A stretch of 64,000 nt of DNA, taken from Tetmemena sp. SeJ-2015 (taxonomy: Eukaryota > Ciliophora > Spirotrichea > Sporadotrichida > Oxytrichidae). The stretch is from the NCBI GenBank assembly GCA_027382625.1, contig JAJKFJ010020978.1, positions 1-64,000 on the forward strand. Direction: 5' to 3'. The notes beneath the pieces were generated by a model. That model was given only the letters and a program-made list of their open reading frames with translations. It did no database searches and had not been told where the DNA came from. Positions 10,601 to 23,234 of the stretch are shown here, one piece after another (the first letter of the stretch is position 1; every line of letters begins with the position of its first letter). A program made the translations under genes and the position numbers.

Positions 10601-13600
10601 ATGCTTTCGTCATTGAACGGTTATTGCTCCTCGCAAGAATTTCTTCCATTCAAAAATAGACTATAGGATCCCTACTATTTAAGTGAACTAAGCCCCAATC
10701 TAAATACCTACTCTTAGGATAAGATATCTACTCCACAAAAGATATTTGATGAGATATTCTTAAAAAAGACTCCAAGAATTATTGATCCAAACATTCACAA
10801 AATTGATGCTATTGCAGAAGAAGGGACAAATTAAAGACTGATCAACGAGGAAAATCCAATAACTCTATAACAAGAGGATAATTTAAATGTCAATGAGTTG
10901 CTACAACCTTCTGATAGAGAATGAGGCAATCAATAAATTAGCTCTAAGATCACTGAGAAATCATTGGAAACTAGAGAAGATACTGCTTAAATAGACAGCA
11001 GTGTAAATTAAGATCCCGATACAAAAAGAGTTTCCAAGGATAAACCAGGCAACACATCTTGACTAGATATCTTTGATGAGGAAGTAGAGAAACTCAAAGT
11101 ATTTGTGGCTGCTTAATTCTAAGGATGTAATCATGAGGAGAAGTTCATAGTTTCGATTCTTTCAAATATGAGCATTGGTAATAAACTTAGTTTTTCATAA
11201 TTTTTATAGAGGACACTTATGATATCATCGCAAGCTAGTATCAGGAAAATACAGGAGAGACAATTCAAGTTCTGCGACTCTTTTCTTCTGACCATTATCA
11301 GATACCTCCGTTAGAAGTAATAGATTTCATTATCTTCTAATATACTAGTGTAGGCAGTAGGATTCATACTCTAAAACAATAGTAAAGTTTTCGCAGAAGT
11401 AAGATTTTCACAAAAGCATGAAGATAAAATCAAGCAATTCTAAAAGGCAAAGAATAATCCTAAAGAAAGGAACAATCCTGTTTCAGCGACTCTCAAACCA
11501 ACCTCTCCATCGAAAACCTTAACTACAAAGGCAAAGAAGCAGAATTAGATAAGCTTGATTTAGGCTTTCTAGAAGTAGACAATCAAGTTGATAGATAACT
11601 TGCAAAGTTACTTTCCAATAGAGCTATCCTCTCAAGAGAGTGAAGATTTGTAGTAAAATTAATGCGATATTTTGATGGCAAATGAAAAATAAGAGCCTCA
11701 CGATGATGATACAATGATCCTAGAGGAGGAGTCTTCTTTAATTGGGGATGATATAATACCTATAGGAAAATCTAATATCTTAACTCTCAAAGATTAAAAG
11801 AATAAAGGATTTGAATTTTAGCAGAAAAAGTCACCGAGCATACTTAAATCTAAGATTCCAAGCTTGGATGACCCTAAACAAGCAATTTAGTAGCTATAGA
11901 ATCTGCCCTTTATCAACAGAATACAGAAGAAAAAGAGGACTTTGCTAATTACCAATCAGGCTCCTAAAAGACCTCCTCCTCGAAATAGAGCTAAGTAAAA
12001 TGAATAAATAGCTCCTTTCGTTAATCTTAAAAGATAGAAAATATCTTAGGTTCTCGTTAAATCCGAACCCAAAAGTGCTAGTTGAAAAAAGAGAAGATTT
12101 TCTCCTGACGTGAAGAAGCATTCCTAAGTCTTATTAGAAACTATTGGCAAGCATTATTCAAATTCATAGCCTACAAATTTTTCTCCCTCAAAGAAGCTTT
12201 TAAGCTCAAATGAATTGAATTTAGAATCTGAAGCGGATGATTTATTGGTGAAAAATACGATCACACCTCATAAAGGATCAGCGCTAAAGAAGCAGCTTGA
12301 AAAGATATTGAACTCTAACTTCTTTGATCCAATCTTTATTCAATCTTAGAGTATAGTTCCCTAGCCTTCCTAAAAATAGCAGAATTGCGCAAGTACTTCT
12401 GAGATTGTCACTTTAATGAGTAAATTATCTAAAAAAAGAGACCAAAAGGCAGCTTCTAAGCAAAAAAAAAGTCATTGAAAGATAGAACTAAGAAGTAGTA
12501 AATTAGAATGAAGATGAGAAAAAATAATTAGAATCGCAGTTAAGGAATTAGAATAAACCTATTAACAGTAAAACTAATTAAGTAAAAACGAATAACAAAT
12601 CTCACTAAATTTGCGGATCAAAAGTAACTGAGAAAGCTTAAACTTTAACTAAAACAAAGAAGAGCTAAGCAAAAAATAAAGAAGCAGAGTTAGGTTCATA
12701 GGATAATGTAAATTAAAATGAACAAAATAAAGAACAAAAAGCTTCTGGTAAAGTCTTCTAATAAAATTCCAAAGGCATAAGAAATAAGAGTAAGGAAAGT
12801 AGCGCATTAAAAGGGAAAATATAAGAGACTACTTAGTAATATGTAGCGAATGAGGAAAAGTGCTCTGAAATAAAGACTGCAGCATAAAACTAGAAATAAT
12901 CTAAAAGCACTTAAAAGGTTCTCTTACCATCCAATGATCAGAATGATAATTCTAGCCCAGAAAATGTAGTCAAAAATTCTAAAACTATTCTAAGTTTAAA
13001 AGAAAGGCTAAAGCAGGTTCAAGAGAGAAGAGCGGGAATCAATTAGAATGTAGAAAGAGAACAAACTTAAGTGAAGAAACAGAAAAAAGAGGAGGATACT
13101 TTGTAAACAGAAATGGATCAAGGAGAGGATCCTAAATTTAGTAGGGAAAATGTTTAGAATAAAGAGAAATCAAGTCTGTAGAAGAGCTAATTTGCAAAAA
13201 AGAAAAAAGATGGAAATGAAGGAGGAGGGAATTCTAATTTAGTTTTCAATTTTTTAATTCCATCTTGTAAAAAGCAGGTGGATTGAAAGAAAGCAGCTTT
13301 ATCAAGAGATAATCAGGTGGAATAACAACTTCAGGAGTTATAGGAACGAAACTACTACAGTCAATTTAATCTATATCTGCAACAAATAAATCCTCAAATC
13401 TTAAAAATAAATTCAACAAACCGCTTAAGTAATAAGATAAGTAAGACACAAATTAAGAGGAGTAAAGTCAAGAATAGGATTAGAATAGTTGAATCATTTG
13501 AGGTGGAGGCTATAAGGATGCTCAATATTTATTATGAATTCAGAAGTAAACCTTTCTCTATTAAGAAAAAGAACCCATTTTGGTAGAATTTCTTTGAAAA

Positions 13601-13607
13601 TAATTAG
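10601..13607 (+). CDS. Lys/Gln/Ser-rich protein with in-frame TGA codons, function unknown
   Basis: An ATG at 10601 opens a frame of about 1000 codons with many TAA/TAG (Gln) codons. It is rich in Lys, Gln, Glu and Ser, with basic tracts and long low-complexity stretches, and a more ordered C-terminal segment from 13470 to 13600. I do not recognise it. In-frame TGAs occur at 10922, 11060, 12083 and, after one correction at the nine-A run 12462-12470, at 13284. No in-frame TGG is seen before 13581. No TGA ends it: the frame continues through AT-rich sequence directly into the ATG of the PIWI gene at 13695, so the true 3' end is unclear. It may be a nuclear or chromatin protein, a fused N-terminal extension, or a decaying gene. 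Confidence 0.5.
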
Positions 13608-13694
13608 CTAACTTAATTCCTAAAAGTCTTCCAATCAGAAATCTTTTTAACTTAATTTTAATAATTCTTAATTATAATATTTCTATTTACAATA

Positions 13695-16600
13695 ATGGCT
13701 TAGTAGCTTACTCAGAATATTTAATAGCAGCATTCTATTTCTCAATAACAGCTTGGCTAAGAGGTGACAGGAAAATCTTTGGAGATTAATAAAGGAGTTG
13801 TGAATTTGGAGCATCTAGATCAGATCTACAAGGATAACAAGAATGAGTTCTTTCGCATTTTGTCCAAATATTATGATCCTCAATGCTACAATTAAACCTA
13901 GGTATCGTAATTAAGCCAAGGATATCAGATGTATAGTAGAGAGGAGCACTCGGCTAAAGAGAATTCGAATTTTGATTCAAGGAATATTTCTGCAAAGAAT
14001 GATTAACTTTTACTCAAATTTATATTGATTGAATGATAATGCTCTAGTAATGAACTTGCATGAAATTGTTCCAAATGCTGAGAACTTTAAATAGATAAAA
14101 GTCTACCGCTTTAAATTTCAAAATTGTCGAAACGATAGCGAGGAGGAAGATCCGAGTGAATGTCCCCTAGCAAACAATGAATAGATAAAGGACCAAATAA
14201 ATAATGAATAGATAAAGGCTTAGCTTCTAAGTCGTCACTACTCTAATGAAACTGGGTAAAAAGAAAATTTTGAGGCAAAGAATATAGATGAGGTGCTTTT
14301 ATAAATGAAAAAGTTAATAGTAATAGACCATCAATCTAAAGTTATCATCCTAAATTTTGATTTGAAGAGAGATAAGTCAGCCTTACATTTTAGCTCAGAA
14401 GATGGCGCAAAAATTATAACTACAGTTATTGTCAAAATTTTAGATGAAAGAGAAATAAATTTGAGTAAAATGAGGAGATCTTTTATGAAAGGTTTAATGA
14501 GTGACATGAATAGAATTCTCAATTTCTGCTTCTAGCCTGTTCATCATTTGAACTCACATTAATTTCTATTTTTAAGTGAGCTACCTTATCAAAGATTCTA
14601 GAATAACCATCAAAGAAAAACTGCATGTATTATAGGGTTTTGATATGAGCATCATGAATTATTTCAATCACTCTTAAAGATAATCTTCTCAAGATATAGA
14701 AAACTACTACCTCTGTTTAGACTCTTTCTACGATTTCCACTCCAACATTAGTCTAAGAAGTCTCATAAAAGATTTTTAAAGAAAACTGGCTAAGGATGAA
14801 AGTCCTGAGTAAATAGTAGATAGATTCTTACAAAAAGAGAGAGATGTTAAGTTAAGAGTCAAGCTTAAAATTCAAAGTGACGCGGATGAAGAGATAGTGG
14901 GGAAATAGGAGGAGAGTTAGAGTGGAAAGTATCTCTGGATAGAGATCCCTTAAAATATGAGAAAGCACTGCAGAGTGATTTCTTAAGAAGGTTTATTCTC
15001 AGGACAAGTTTTAAGCATTTTTAGAAACAAATCTAAACTAAAAATTCAAATTGTCGGATATTTCTAAGGATTCCTAAGGATTATATTGGTACTTAGATCT
15101 ATAAAACGGATATGTAATAGATTTAGATCAAGCATACATAAGTAACTCTAAGGATTTCACTCAAGCAAATTATCTTCACTCAGCTTTAAATTAAATATGC
15201 GAGAGAACTCCAGAGGATTATTTAGTAGACAATAGAAGCATCTTTGAGTTTATTATTTTTGAGGAGGTGTTTTAAAAGTAAGACATCAAAGATTTAATTG
15301 AGCTCTATTATTCTTTAATAAGGTTTATAAAAATTTAATTTTACATTAATTTAAATTTTGAAATAATGTTTTCTTGGTAAGATATCTGTTCAATGCCCAT
15401 TTAAACTCCTACGAGAGCAATTTTTTTATAAAATTGTAAAATAGATCTTTTAATTTTTAAAATATTATAAATGCTATTTCCTAAGTTTTAAGATTAAATC
15501 AAAAACCCATAAACCACTATTCCGTAAATATGCAGTTTAAATTTACAAGGATATAACTATAAAAGCTATAAAATTTCTCTGAAACAATTTTTTCAATAAT
15601 CAAGGGAAGTTATAGACCTGAAGCGTACTGGATTTAACTATTCTTTAGAGTTGTTAAGAGGCATTTACCATTCCACACCTATCGACACTTGGGGGATTTT
15701 TGTTTGGAAGCATGAGGAGATTCTAGCCCAGAAAATGCTAAATCAGTTTGGAGAAATGGTTTCTCAAATAGAAGGTAGGGAAGCCAGAATTCAAAGTCCC
15801 CCTAAAATATTTCCCATAGCCTCTTAGCGTTGCGTAGAGGACTGGATCAACACCTTAAAGCAGAATATTGTTGAATTAGCCTAGTATCATTAATCTTTCT
15901 TCGTTGTTATACTTGATTATTTAAATTTCATCAAGTGCAAATGGTGATCATAGTCATGCCAGATTTCTTCACAGGGAAAAACAAGCAAGTTGATTACCAG
16001 TAATTCAAATACAAGTTGACAGAGGCGATGCTAAGCTTCATAGGAGTCAATTTCAAGTTTATTAAGGCTAGCAGTTTAAAGCTGAAACTGAAGAAGCATG
16101 AATTCTTCAACCTAAAATGCGGGAGAACTCTGATTAAAAGTCTAATTAAGGCAAATGCGACTGCTTTTGTACCTATGATGTCCGGTTTTGGAGTTGGAAA
16201 TACTGATAATCTCTATAAGCAGCCAAGCAAACTCAAGACACGAAAACTAGCAAAGATTCAATGGAGGTTAATGGCAGAGAAAGGAGCAACCAATGATCAT
16301 TAAGGAGACGGCTAAAGTTAATCCTATATCACTCATGGGAAGACCAACTATGGTAGTGGGAGTCATTTTCAAGAATGGAGTGTTTCAATGTGCGCTACTT
16401 TGAATAAAGAAATGAGTTAGGTTTACAGCGAGTGCCAGCTAGCAGAAAACTAAGTCTGGCCTCTCAAATATATGGAGATAAGTTTATTTAATATTTAGAT
16501 TGCTTAAAATGCATTCTGCGCTTTTAAATAGAAATAGGCTGTATATCCACTCAATCTGATTTAAATTTATTAAATAAAGAGATAATTTTTAAAAAAAACA

Positions 16601-17797
16601 ATTTAATCTGTCTTATTCCATTTTAAAAACCTTAATTTGAAATAAAAACCATCTTTTTTAATTAATTTTTACAAACTTTTTTTTAAAAAATAATTATTAA
16701 AACGAAAATAAAATGTTTGATAATTTTCACCCTTCCCTTTCGATCTGTTTAATTTTTAACAAACAAATTTAACATTGGTTTATTGATCAGAGAAATATAC
16801 CAAGATAAATACATTAAAAATACTTTATACTTATTTTTTACAATCAAAAATACTTGCAGAATTTGAAGCAAAAATAATTTAATAATTTTCTAAATATGAC
16901 ACATTATTTGAAGAAAAAAAGACACTTTAACAACTACTGATCTTATAAAATTTAATTTATATAAATAGATTAATCTGTTTCTTTATATTATATCATTTAT
17001 AGTGATCATTTACAGACTAAAACCATAGGAAGAAGGCCAAGATCTTAAACTAATTGAATAAAACATTGAAACTGAGGTAAAAATCTGGACTTTTTTGCAT
17101 AAGACCTACAGTTAAAGTGATAGCAAGTATAAGCATAACATCCTATTTTTGACAGTAAGCTCTGGAGATGACTGGTTTGAGAAACTTCAAAGCTTTTGGT
17201 TTCGATTCCTAAGCTAGAGGTATATTCAGAATGTAGAAAGATCAGGCCAAATGATTTAGAACTATGGAACTAATTTAAGCCACAGTGATTACTACTAAAA
17301 GTCTCAAAATTTGCAATATAATCACTCTTACCAAAAAGGAGGGACTAGGATATGCTAAACAATCCAGCATTTTCTCAGATGAATCCTCAGACTGGCTATA
17401 GTTCTTCCTGTCCAGTAACACTTTAAATAAGGTGTCAGAAAGATGCAATCATCAAAGATGGACTGAGTATCAAATTATTTACGACTCCTCAGCAATGAGA
17501 ATAGAAAATAAATTGTGGAGAATTAGAGGTATAGAATCAGTATGCCCAAATTCAGCAGTTTTCATTTCAAATTTAACACCTTCTCTGAGAAACTAGGAAT
17601 CAGTAAATTTTAGATATATTTGTACCTAATTATTTAATTTTAAATTCCCTAACGTAATTAAGTATGCCTAAAAAGTACTAAGTACATGATTAATTAAGAA
17701 AGCGACCAAGGATAGAGTATAATTTGCGGAAAATAAGATAAGCAAGATAACAGTCATGCCTAAATTTTTTGAAGGAAATGGTTTTTACTTCTTGTGA
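13695..17797 (+). CDS. Divergent PIWI/Argonaute family protein, possibly decayed
   Basis: PIWI proteins bind small RNAs and in ciliates guide retention or elimination of germline DNA. The N-terminus is Gln-rich (M-A-Q-Q-L-T-Q-N). N-domain-like sequence follows (14300-14540), then a PAZ-lead segment with L-Q-G-F-D-M-S-I (14630-14770), a PAZ-like part (14950-15300), MID (15610-16130, V-V-I-L-D), and PIWI (16270-17797). PIWI landmarks are G-R-P-T-M-V-V-G-V, S-V-S-M-C-A-T-L-N, T-E-Y-Q-I-I-Y-D, F-P-N-V-I-K-Y-A, and a terminal F-Y-F-L followed by TGA at 17795. Catalytic Asp residues appear lost: G-V-D-V reads G-V-I-F, and the usual R-D-G reads T-V-S. The segment about 16290-16361 reads as PIWI only in another frame. 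Small tandem duplications (14024-14032, 15064-15083) break the frame, and TGAs occur near 17250 and 17690. Large AT-rich gaps (15300-15600, 16560-17010) are probable IESs. Confidence 0.65.
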
Positions 17798-17873
17798 TCT
17801 GAATTAATAAATTTACTGTAATTCATGTTATAATTTCTATGATTAGCACAAGAAAATTGAAAAGAAAAATTAA

Positions 17874-19327
17874 TCAATTTTCTCTCTGATTAGTTGCGCT
17901 GTAATAATTCTGGCTGTATTCAGAACTGTTGTAATTGATAGCAGGTTACTCTCTAACTTGGCGGCCTCTAGAATCCATGTTTTAAGCTTACTAACTGTTT
18001 GGATTTTAGTTAACCTCTTAAGAACTAGGAGGCTATAAGAGAATTTGTGTCTAACTTTGGTTAAAGCGATGGTTGCTGGTGCTGGAGTATAGATTACCTA
18101 CGTAGACTGGCAAGTCACGAGCCTACTCACCTGAGTCTAAGCTTTCATAGTAGTTGTTGAGCATCTTAAGTTGAATTTTAGTCCTTGAGTTGTCTCTCTG
18201 CTTAAATTAAATAAACAGCAATAGACTCATCAGAACCTTCTCTTACTTGTCGATCAAATAAGACCAATCCAACCAAATATGGAGATAAATAAAGGGAAAA
18301 ATTTTATACTTGAATGAGGAGTAGCCACTATTTCCATTTTCACTGAAGTAAGAAAGATAGAAATTAGCAAAAGGATGAAAAGAAAAACATAAAGCAAGAG
18401 CTAAGAGTCCGCTTTTAAATCAATAAGCTGGAGAGTGTAGCACCAATAAGGCAACCGAAATACTCGCAAATAGTTATTAAGCCCAATTTTCTTTCAAAAA
18501 AGTTCAATCCAAAGGTATTAGAAAGTTGAAGGATTATTGATTAGCTCAGGATTTAGTAAGAAATGCTCATTACGCTTAAACCGATCAAAAATATGATACT
18601 TTCTAAAGCAGATGCCTGATAGAATAGACTACCAAACTAGAGAGTCACACTTAAGAATGCTATCATACTAGGAGATTATATTTTTTTTAAAATAAAAAAC
18701 AAAAATATTCCATTTTTTTTTATTTTTTTCCTAAAATTGAGAAAGAAAATTTTTAATCTCTAATAATTTTTTTTTTTATTTGAAATAGCTATTTATAAGT
18801 GAATTTAAGATATAAAAAACATCTAAATTTCTTATTGCTTTTATAACTTATCTATAGAGTGATGGTGTTGATTTTAAGATGTCTTATTACATATTGGAAA
18901 ATAATCTATCCGAAAAGCATGCTTGCAAATCCACAGAGTCCAAATGCATAAATTCTACTTTGGGTTTGAGCCTATATTTCAGAATGAACTTTATTGGATT
19001 GGGGTTGTTTCTAGTCAATAGGTAACTCATAAATTAGCCCAATTTGGATTAGGAAGCAGCCGCTGAATACTGTATTCACTATCTTTTAAACTAATTTTAA
19101 ATTGTTAAAATCAAAAGATTAAGGAAGCTAGTTAGGACGGAGCCACTTAGAGGTTCAGCGCGTCTAAGATGCTACCATTCTTAATATCCCAAAAGCGTGT
19201 GTTCATCAATGATATCCTAAATTTTAACATCTTAATTAGCTTGATAAGGCTTTTTGAATTTCTCATTCCTGTAAGTTGCTTATATCTGTCTATCTAACTC
19301 TCTCAACCAAGCCATAGTTATTATCAT
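17874..19327 (-). CDS. Multipass membrane protein, MFS-transporter-like
   Basis: Probable solute carrier. On the minus strand from ATG 19327, a polar N-terminus of about 55 residues (M-A-W-L-R-E-L-D) leads into hydrophobic helices (19130-18880). AT-rich breaks separate these from more helices (18650-18230), with loops such as F-F-E-R-K-L-G and D-R-Q-V-R-E. The C-terminal tail is Gln/Asn/Ser-rich and ends in TGA at 17876-17874. The helix and loop pattern resembles the major facilitator superfamily, but no decisive signature was seen. IESs near 18690-18850 and 18174-18187 interrupt it. It lies head-to-tail with the kinase gene upstream and converges on the PIWI gene. Confidence 0.5.
18174..18187 (-). 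other. Micro-IES, pointer AGTTG (CAACT on the coding strand)
   Basis: Copies lie at 18169-18173 and 18188-18192. Removing 19 nt joins I-Q-A-E-R-Q-L to K-M-L-N-N-Y-Y-E-S on the minus strand and corrects the frame. Confidence 0.82.
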
Positions 19328-20142
19328 GCCTCAATTATTTAAACATAATGAGATATTCTAATACTGGAGTATTTTAAAATATTTCTTGAAAATATAGAGA
19401 GAGAATTAAGCTAGGACTAAACAAGAAAGATATAAGTTCAATTCAATTAAAAGATGAGCACTTATTTGGAATATCTGTAATTATGAATCACTTGTCTTTA
19501 TTATTTTTAGCTTAAATGATAGCAAATTTAAAATAATTTATGCCAAACAAGCAAAGAAAAACAAATGAGCTACTTATTAGCTCCTCATAATTTAGGCCTT
19601 GTTAATAAAATTCATATATGTATAAATTTAATTTAGTTAAGTGCTAGTCGTTTAGATGATTTTAGAGAAAGCCATCATAAAGCAAAAGCCAATAATTCCT
19701 CCAATTAGTTATAAGCTTTAGAGACTATTTCTATGCTTCAGAACATATTTATAATTGTAATATAAATTATTTATATTCTTAATCAATTAGCCTGAATAAG
19801 AATTTGTCCACAGTCGATCTAGAAATTCCAAGTGAAAAGTTAATTAGGAAAACAGTAAAGTAAAGTAAATTAAAATTTTAGGAATATAATTAATAATCAA
19901 TTTCTTAAAACAGCACTTATCGTACTGAATTAGAAAATCAGTTATTATCTTATGTAAGATTAGGAAAACAGATAACATGAAAACTAAACTCCAGTCCTCT
20001 AACATATCGCTCGAATTTACTTCGTTGCCTAAATGTTAGTTTAAGATAAAATAACTCAATAAGGGATCAGATGAATTTGAAGGTTAATTTCTTAAAATTA
20101 AAATTAAACCTGGAGAACTAAAACTCACGAAAATTAGGACCT
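19328..20142. other. AT-rich spacer without recognised genes
   Basis: About 815 bases between the 5' end of the MFS-like gene and the 3' end of the kinase gene. The sequence is poor in GC and TGA-rich in all frames. No RNA gene or repeat was recognised. It should hold the promoter of the MFS-like gene. Confidence 0.5.
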
Positions 20143-23100
20143 TCAAATACGATGCCTTCCTCCAAAATTATTATTGCTGTTACTATTTAAGCCTAATATA
20201 TTGAATTCATTGTTTAGTTAATTTGATTGCTATAGAGAGCCTATTTTATTGTTATCATTATAATCTGTAGCTTTAAGGGTGGATGACTTTGGGCCGGTGT
20301 TAATGATTTACCTACTTGCCATTCCAGCAAATACACTTCCTTAATTTATGAAAAGAAATCTTTAAATTTTAGCTGAAATTCTGCTGCCTTGGATTTTTGT
20401 TTTCACTTGCCGTTCCTTGTCTTTAGGAATCTTTAACTTAAGCTGTTGCAAAATTACTACTGAAATCATTCTTTACTTAGTTTCCATATAAATTAACAAC
20501 ATTTATACACCACATACATACTTATAAAGAAACAAAACGGATTATAATTTGAATTAAGTTTCCAGTGTATGCGTTCCCACCCAGACTTGGAATGCCAGAG
20601 AGGTCTGCATTAATGTTGAAGCCTGAAGTCAATCCTCCAAACTTATTCGATTGATATAAACCCATAGTCGATTCGTCTGAATAGTCATTAACTGCAATCT
20701 TAGATTAGCCTAGCTTTTAACTTTTAGTCCCGAATATAACTGGACTGCCACCGCTATTTAGACTCGCTCCAAATTAATTACTATTGGGTCCCTGTGCATA
20801 ATCAGGAATGAAAGCTCTTCTTTGGTTATTTGCGAGTCTGTTATTATAAGCTCCACTCGAAGCTTAAGCTGTGTTAAAAATTGGATTACTCAAAGGAGTT
20901 TGCTTTTAGAATTGATTGTTTCCACTAAATAAGTTATAACCATTTTAAGATTTAATATATTAACTAGAAGCTCCAAATATTGTGTCATCTTATTTTGAAA
21001 GTTATTGAGAGAGAAAATCGTCATCCATGTCATTAAATGTTCTTGACACTATATTAGTGGGTTTATTATTTAGAGTTGGCACTATATTGCTACTTTACAA
21101 TGTAAGTTAGGGCTGTTGTTGCGAACCTAGGTAGGAATTACCAATGCCTTAAAGCTTTTTTGATTCATTATGATCTCGAGACGGAGTGGGATAATTAGAA
21201 TTCGATGCTTAACTATTCATCATCGAACTGTTGTAAAAAAGTTCAAAACCAAATTTAATTTCTATTGTTGTAAAGACTTTATTGATAGTTCAGATTTTTA
21301 TTAGAAATTTAAGAATTTTGGGCGATCAGTGGCTTTGTTGAGAAAGGTTTGCTGTTAATAGTTAACACTAAAACATAATAAAAGAAATAGGTGAAGTGCT
21401 TATTCCATTCATCCCAAAGACTTTTTTGTTCTCTAATTCATTTAATCCTATGTTAAAGGACTCATCTAAATTAGAGATCTTTTTAGAATTTAGAGTAGGT
21501 TGAGTCATGTGAGTGTTCAAATTAAATGCGCCGTATCTGCTCATCCGCCTCACGTCATTTTAGTTTTAAAAATTCCCAGCATTACTCGCAAAAGAGCTGT
21601 TTAGATCATCTGATGCTACAGCTGGATTCTAATACAAATGAAATTAAATGTTGATTCTTCAAACTTTTTTACTTCGAGAATCCTGTCAGTTGAGCACTGT
21701 CATTATTCTAATCTTTCTAATAGGGATCTTTAGCTGCAATGCTATTATCAGTTATTGGATACTTTGGGGTGTTTATAAATCATTCATTAAAATGGTTATC
21801 TTCAAAAATATCACATCCCATTACTTACTTTTGTTGATTTTACCCCTGCCTTAAAATCTGTTACCTATTCTATCCTATTTATTGCTACCTAGGGTTTAAA
21901 AATTAAAAATACTTGTTTGATACTGAGATATAAGTTTGCACATCTCTAAAGTAGGGATGATTTAAGCACTATGTGGCTGTGAATCTTTGCTAGGCATCAA
22001 ACTTCAGCATGCCTTGAATTAATTCAATCCCCTCTTGACAAATATCCCTTTTAATTATCGCTTAAGTATAACTACTTGAAATGAGATAATCAATCGCACT
22101 TATTTTATTTATAGTGAGGTCAATGGAACATAACTAAATTGAGTAAACTGCATTCCTTTAACCTAAGCTGCTTGATATCCAGCTGGCCACTCACTTTACT
22201 TGGGAGTACCTAGGATGGAAAATATTTTGTTGAGTTGATCATTTTCATTCGTACCTGGGAAAGCAGGAATGCCTAAATATAGCTCAAGCATCAAGCACCC
22301 CAGCGCGAAAATATCAACTGACTGAGTATAGGGAGAACTTGCGTTAGAGAAAAGTAAAAGTTCAGGAGCGCGGTACCAGCGCGTTCCTACATACTCAGTT
22401 AGCTTCCCACCTCCGACATTCTCTGACATATCCTTAGAGGCTCCAAAGTCTGCCAGTTTCAGAGTGTAAGTCTGCATGCTAAAGTTTCTATAAACATAAA
22501 TAGAAGAGAAATTTTCTACTCTAAATACTGAAGTCTCATCAGAATTATTGTTTTTCAAGAGAAAGTTTAAAAAATAATATTTGATAGTTTTCAGGCTTGA
22601 TATCACGATGCATGAAATTATTTTTGTGCAAGTAGTTTATAGCAGAAATAGCCTATCCCATGATAATTTTGATGTCAGTTTTTTTAACTTAAAAAAATGT
22701 AATTTAATATGAGTTTCACTAATTTGAGTGTTATTTTTGCTGCAACTCATTAGCTCCTTGTAGAGTTCCTTTTCGCAATACTCCATCACGATATAGATCT
22801 ACAAAATTAATTGAATAGTTTGATCTTTTGTTCTTTTCTTATCATTTCGAGGACTTTGATAACGTTTGAGTGATTATTGAGACGCTTGAGTGACTTTATC
22901 TCAATCATGTTCAGAGCATCTTCCCATTTCAAATCAGATTTAAGTCTTCAAAAAGAAATATTTGTTATAAAATTTTAGTCTTTTTATGGCCACAATCTGG
23001 TTTGTTTCATTATTTACAATGAATTAAATAATTTAAATAAGGGGCATTTACCATGAAAACGCATATAAGTGAGTCTACTTTAAATGAAACAGGATTAAAT

Positions 23101-23234
23101 TTTATTGTTAAAAATTGATTCCTTACTGAAATATATTATAAATTTTAATCTTATAAAATTCCTTTATTTACAGCTTTGAAAACTGAACCGAACGAACCTT
23201 CTCCTAGTGTAGTGATAATTTTGTATTTATCCAT
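20143..23234 (-). CDS. RCK-family (MAK/ICK/MOK-like) protein kinase with N/Q/S-rich tail
   Basis: Ser/Thr kinase; this family controls cilium length and transport. It starts at ATG 23234 (M-D-K-Y-K-I-I-T-T-L-G-E-G-S-F-G-S-V-F-K). Then come the V-A-I-K lysine (about 22990), the W-E-D/S-L-K-R-L-N family segment (22940-22870), the catalytic loop H-R-D-I-K-P-E-N (about 22600), D-F-G (about 22440), and the activation segment T-E-Y-V-G-T-R-W-Y-R-A-P-E. T-E-Y is the RCK-type T-x-Y motif. The kinase ends with R-F-T-A-T-Q-C-L-N-H-P-Y near 21990. A tail of about 500 residues, rich in Asn, Gln, Ser and Gly, ends at TGA 20145-20143. Several IESs and introns occur, one of them between the catalytic loop and D-F-G. 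Confidence 0.85.
22517..22587 (-). other. IES with pointer TTTTC between catalytic loop and D-F-G
   Basis: TTTTC (GAAAA on the coding strand) lies at 22512-22516 and 22588-22592. Removing 76 nt joins H-R-D-I-K-P-E-N to F-S-S-I-Y-V-Y and on to K-L-A-D-F-G, the expected kinase spacing. Confidence 0.82.
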
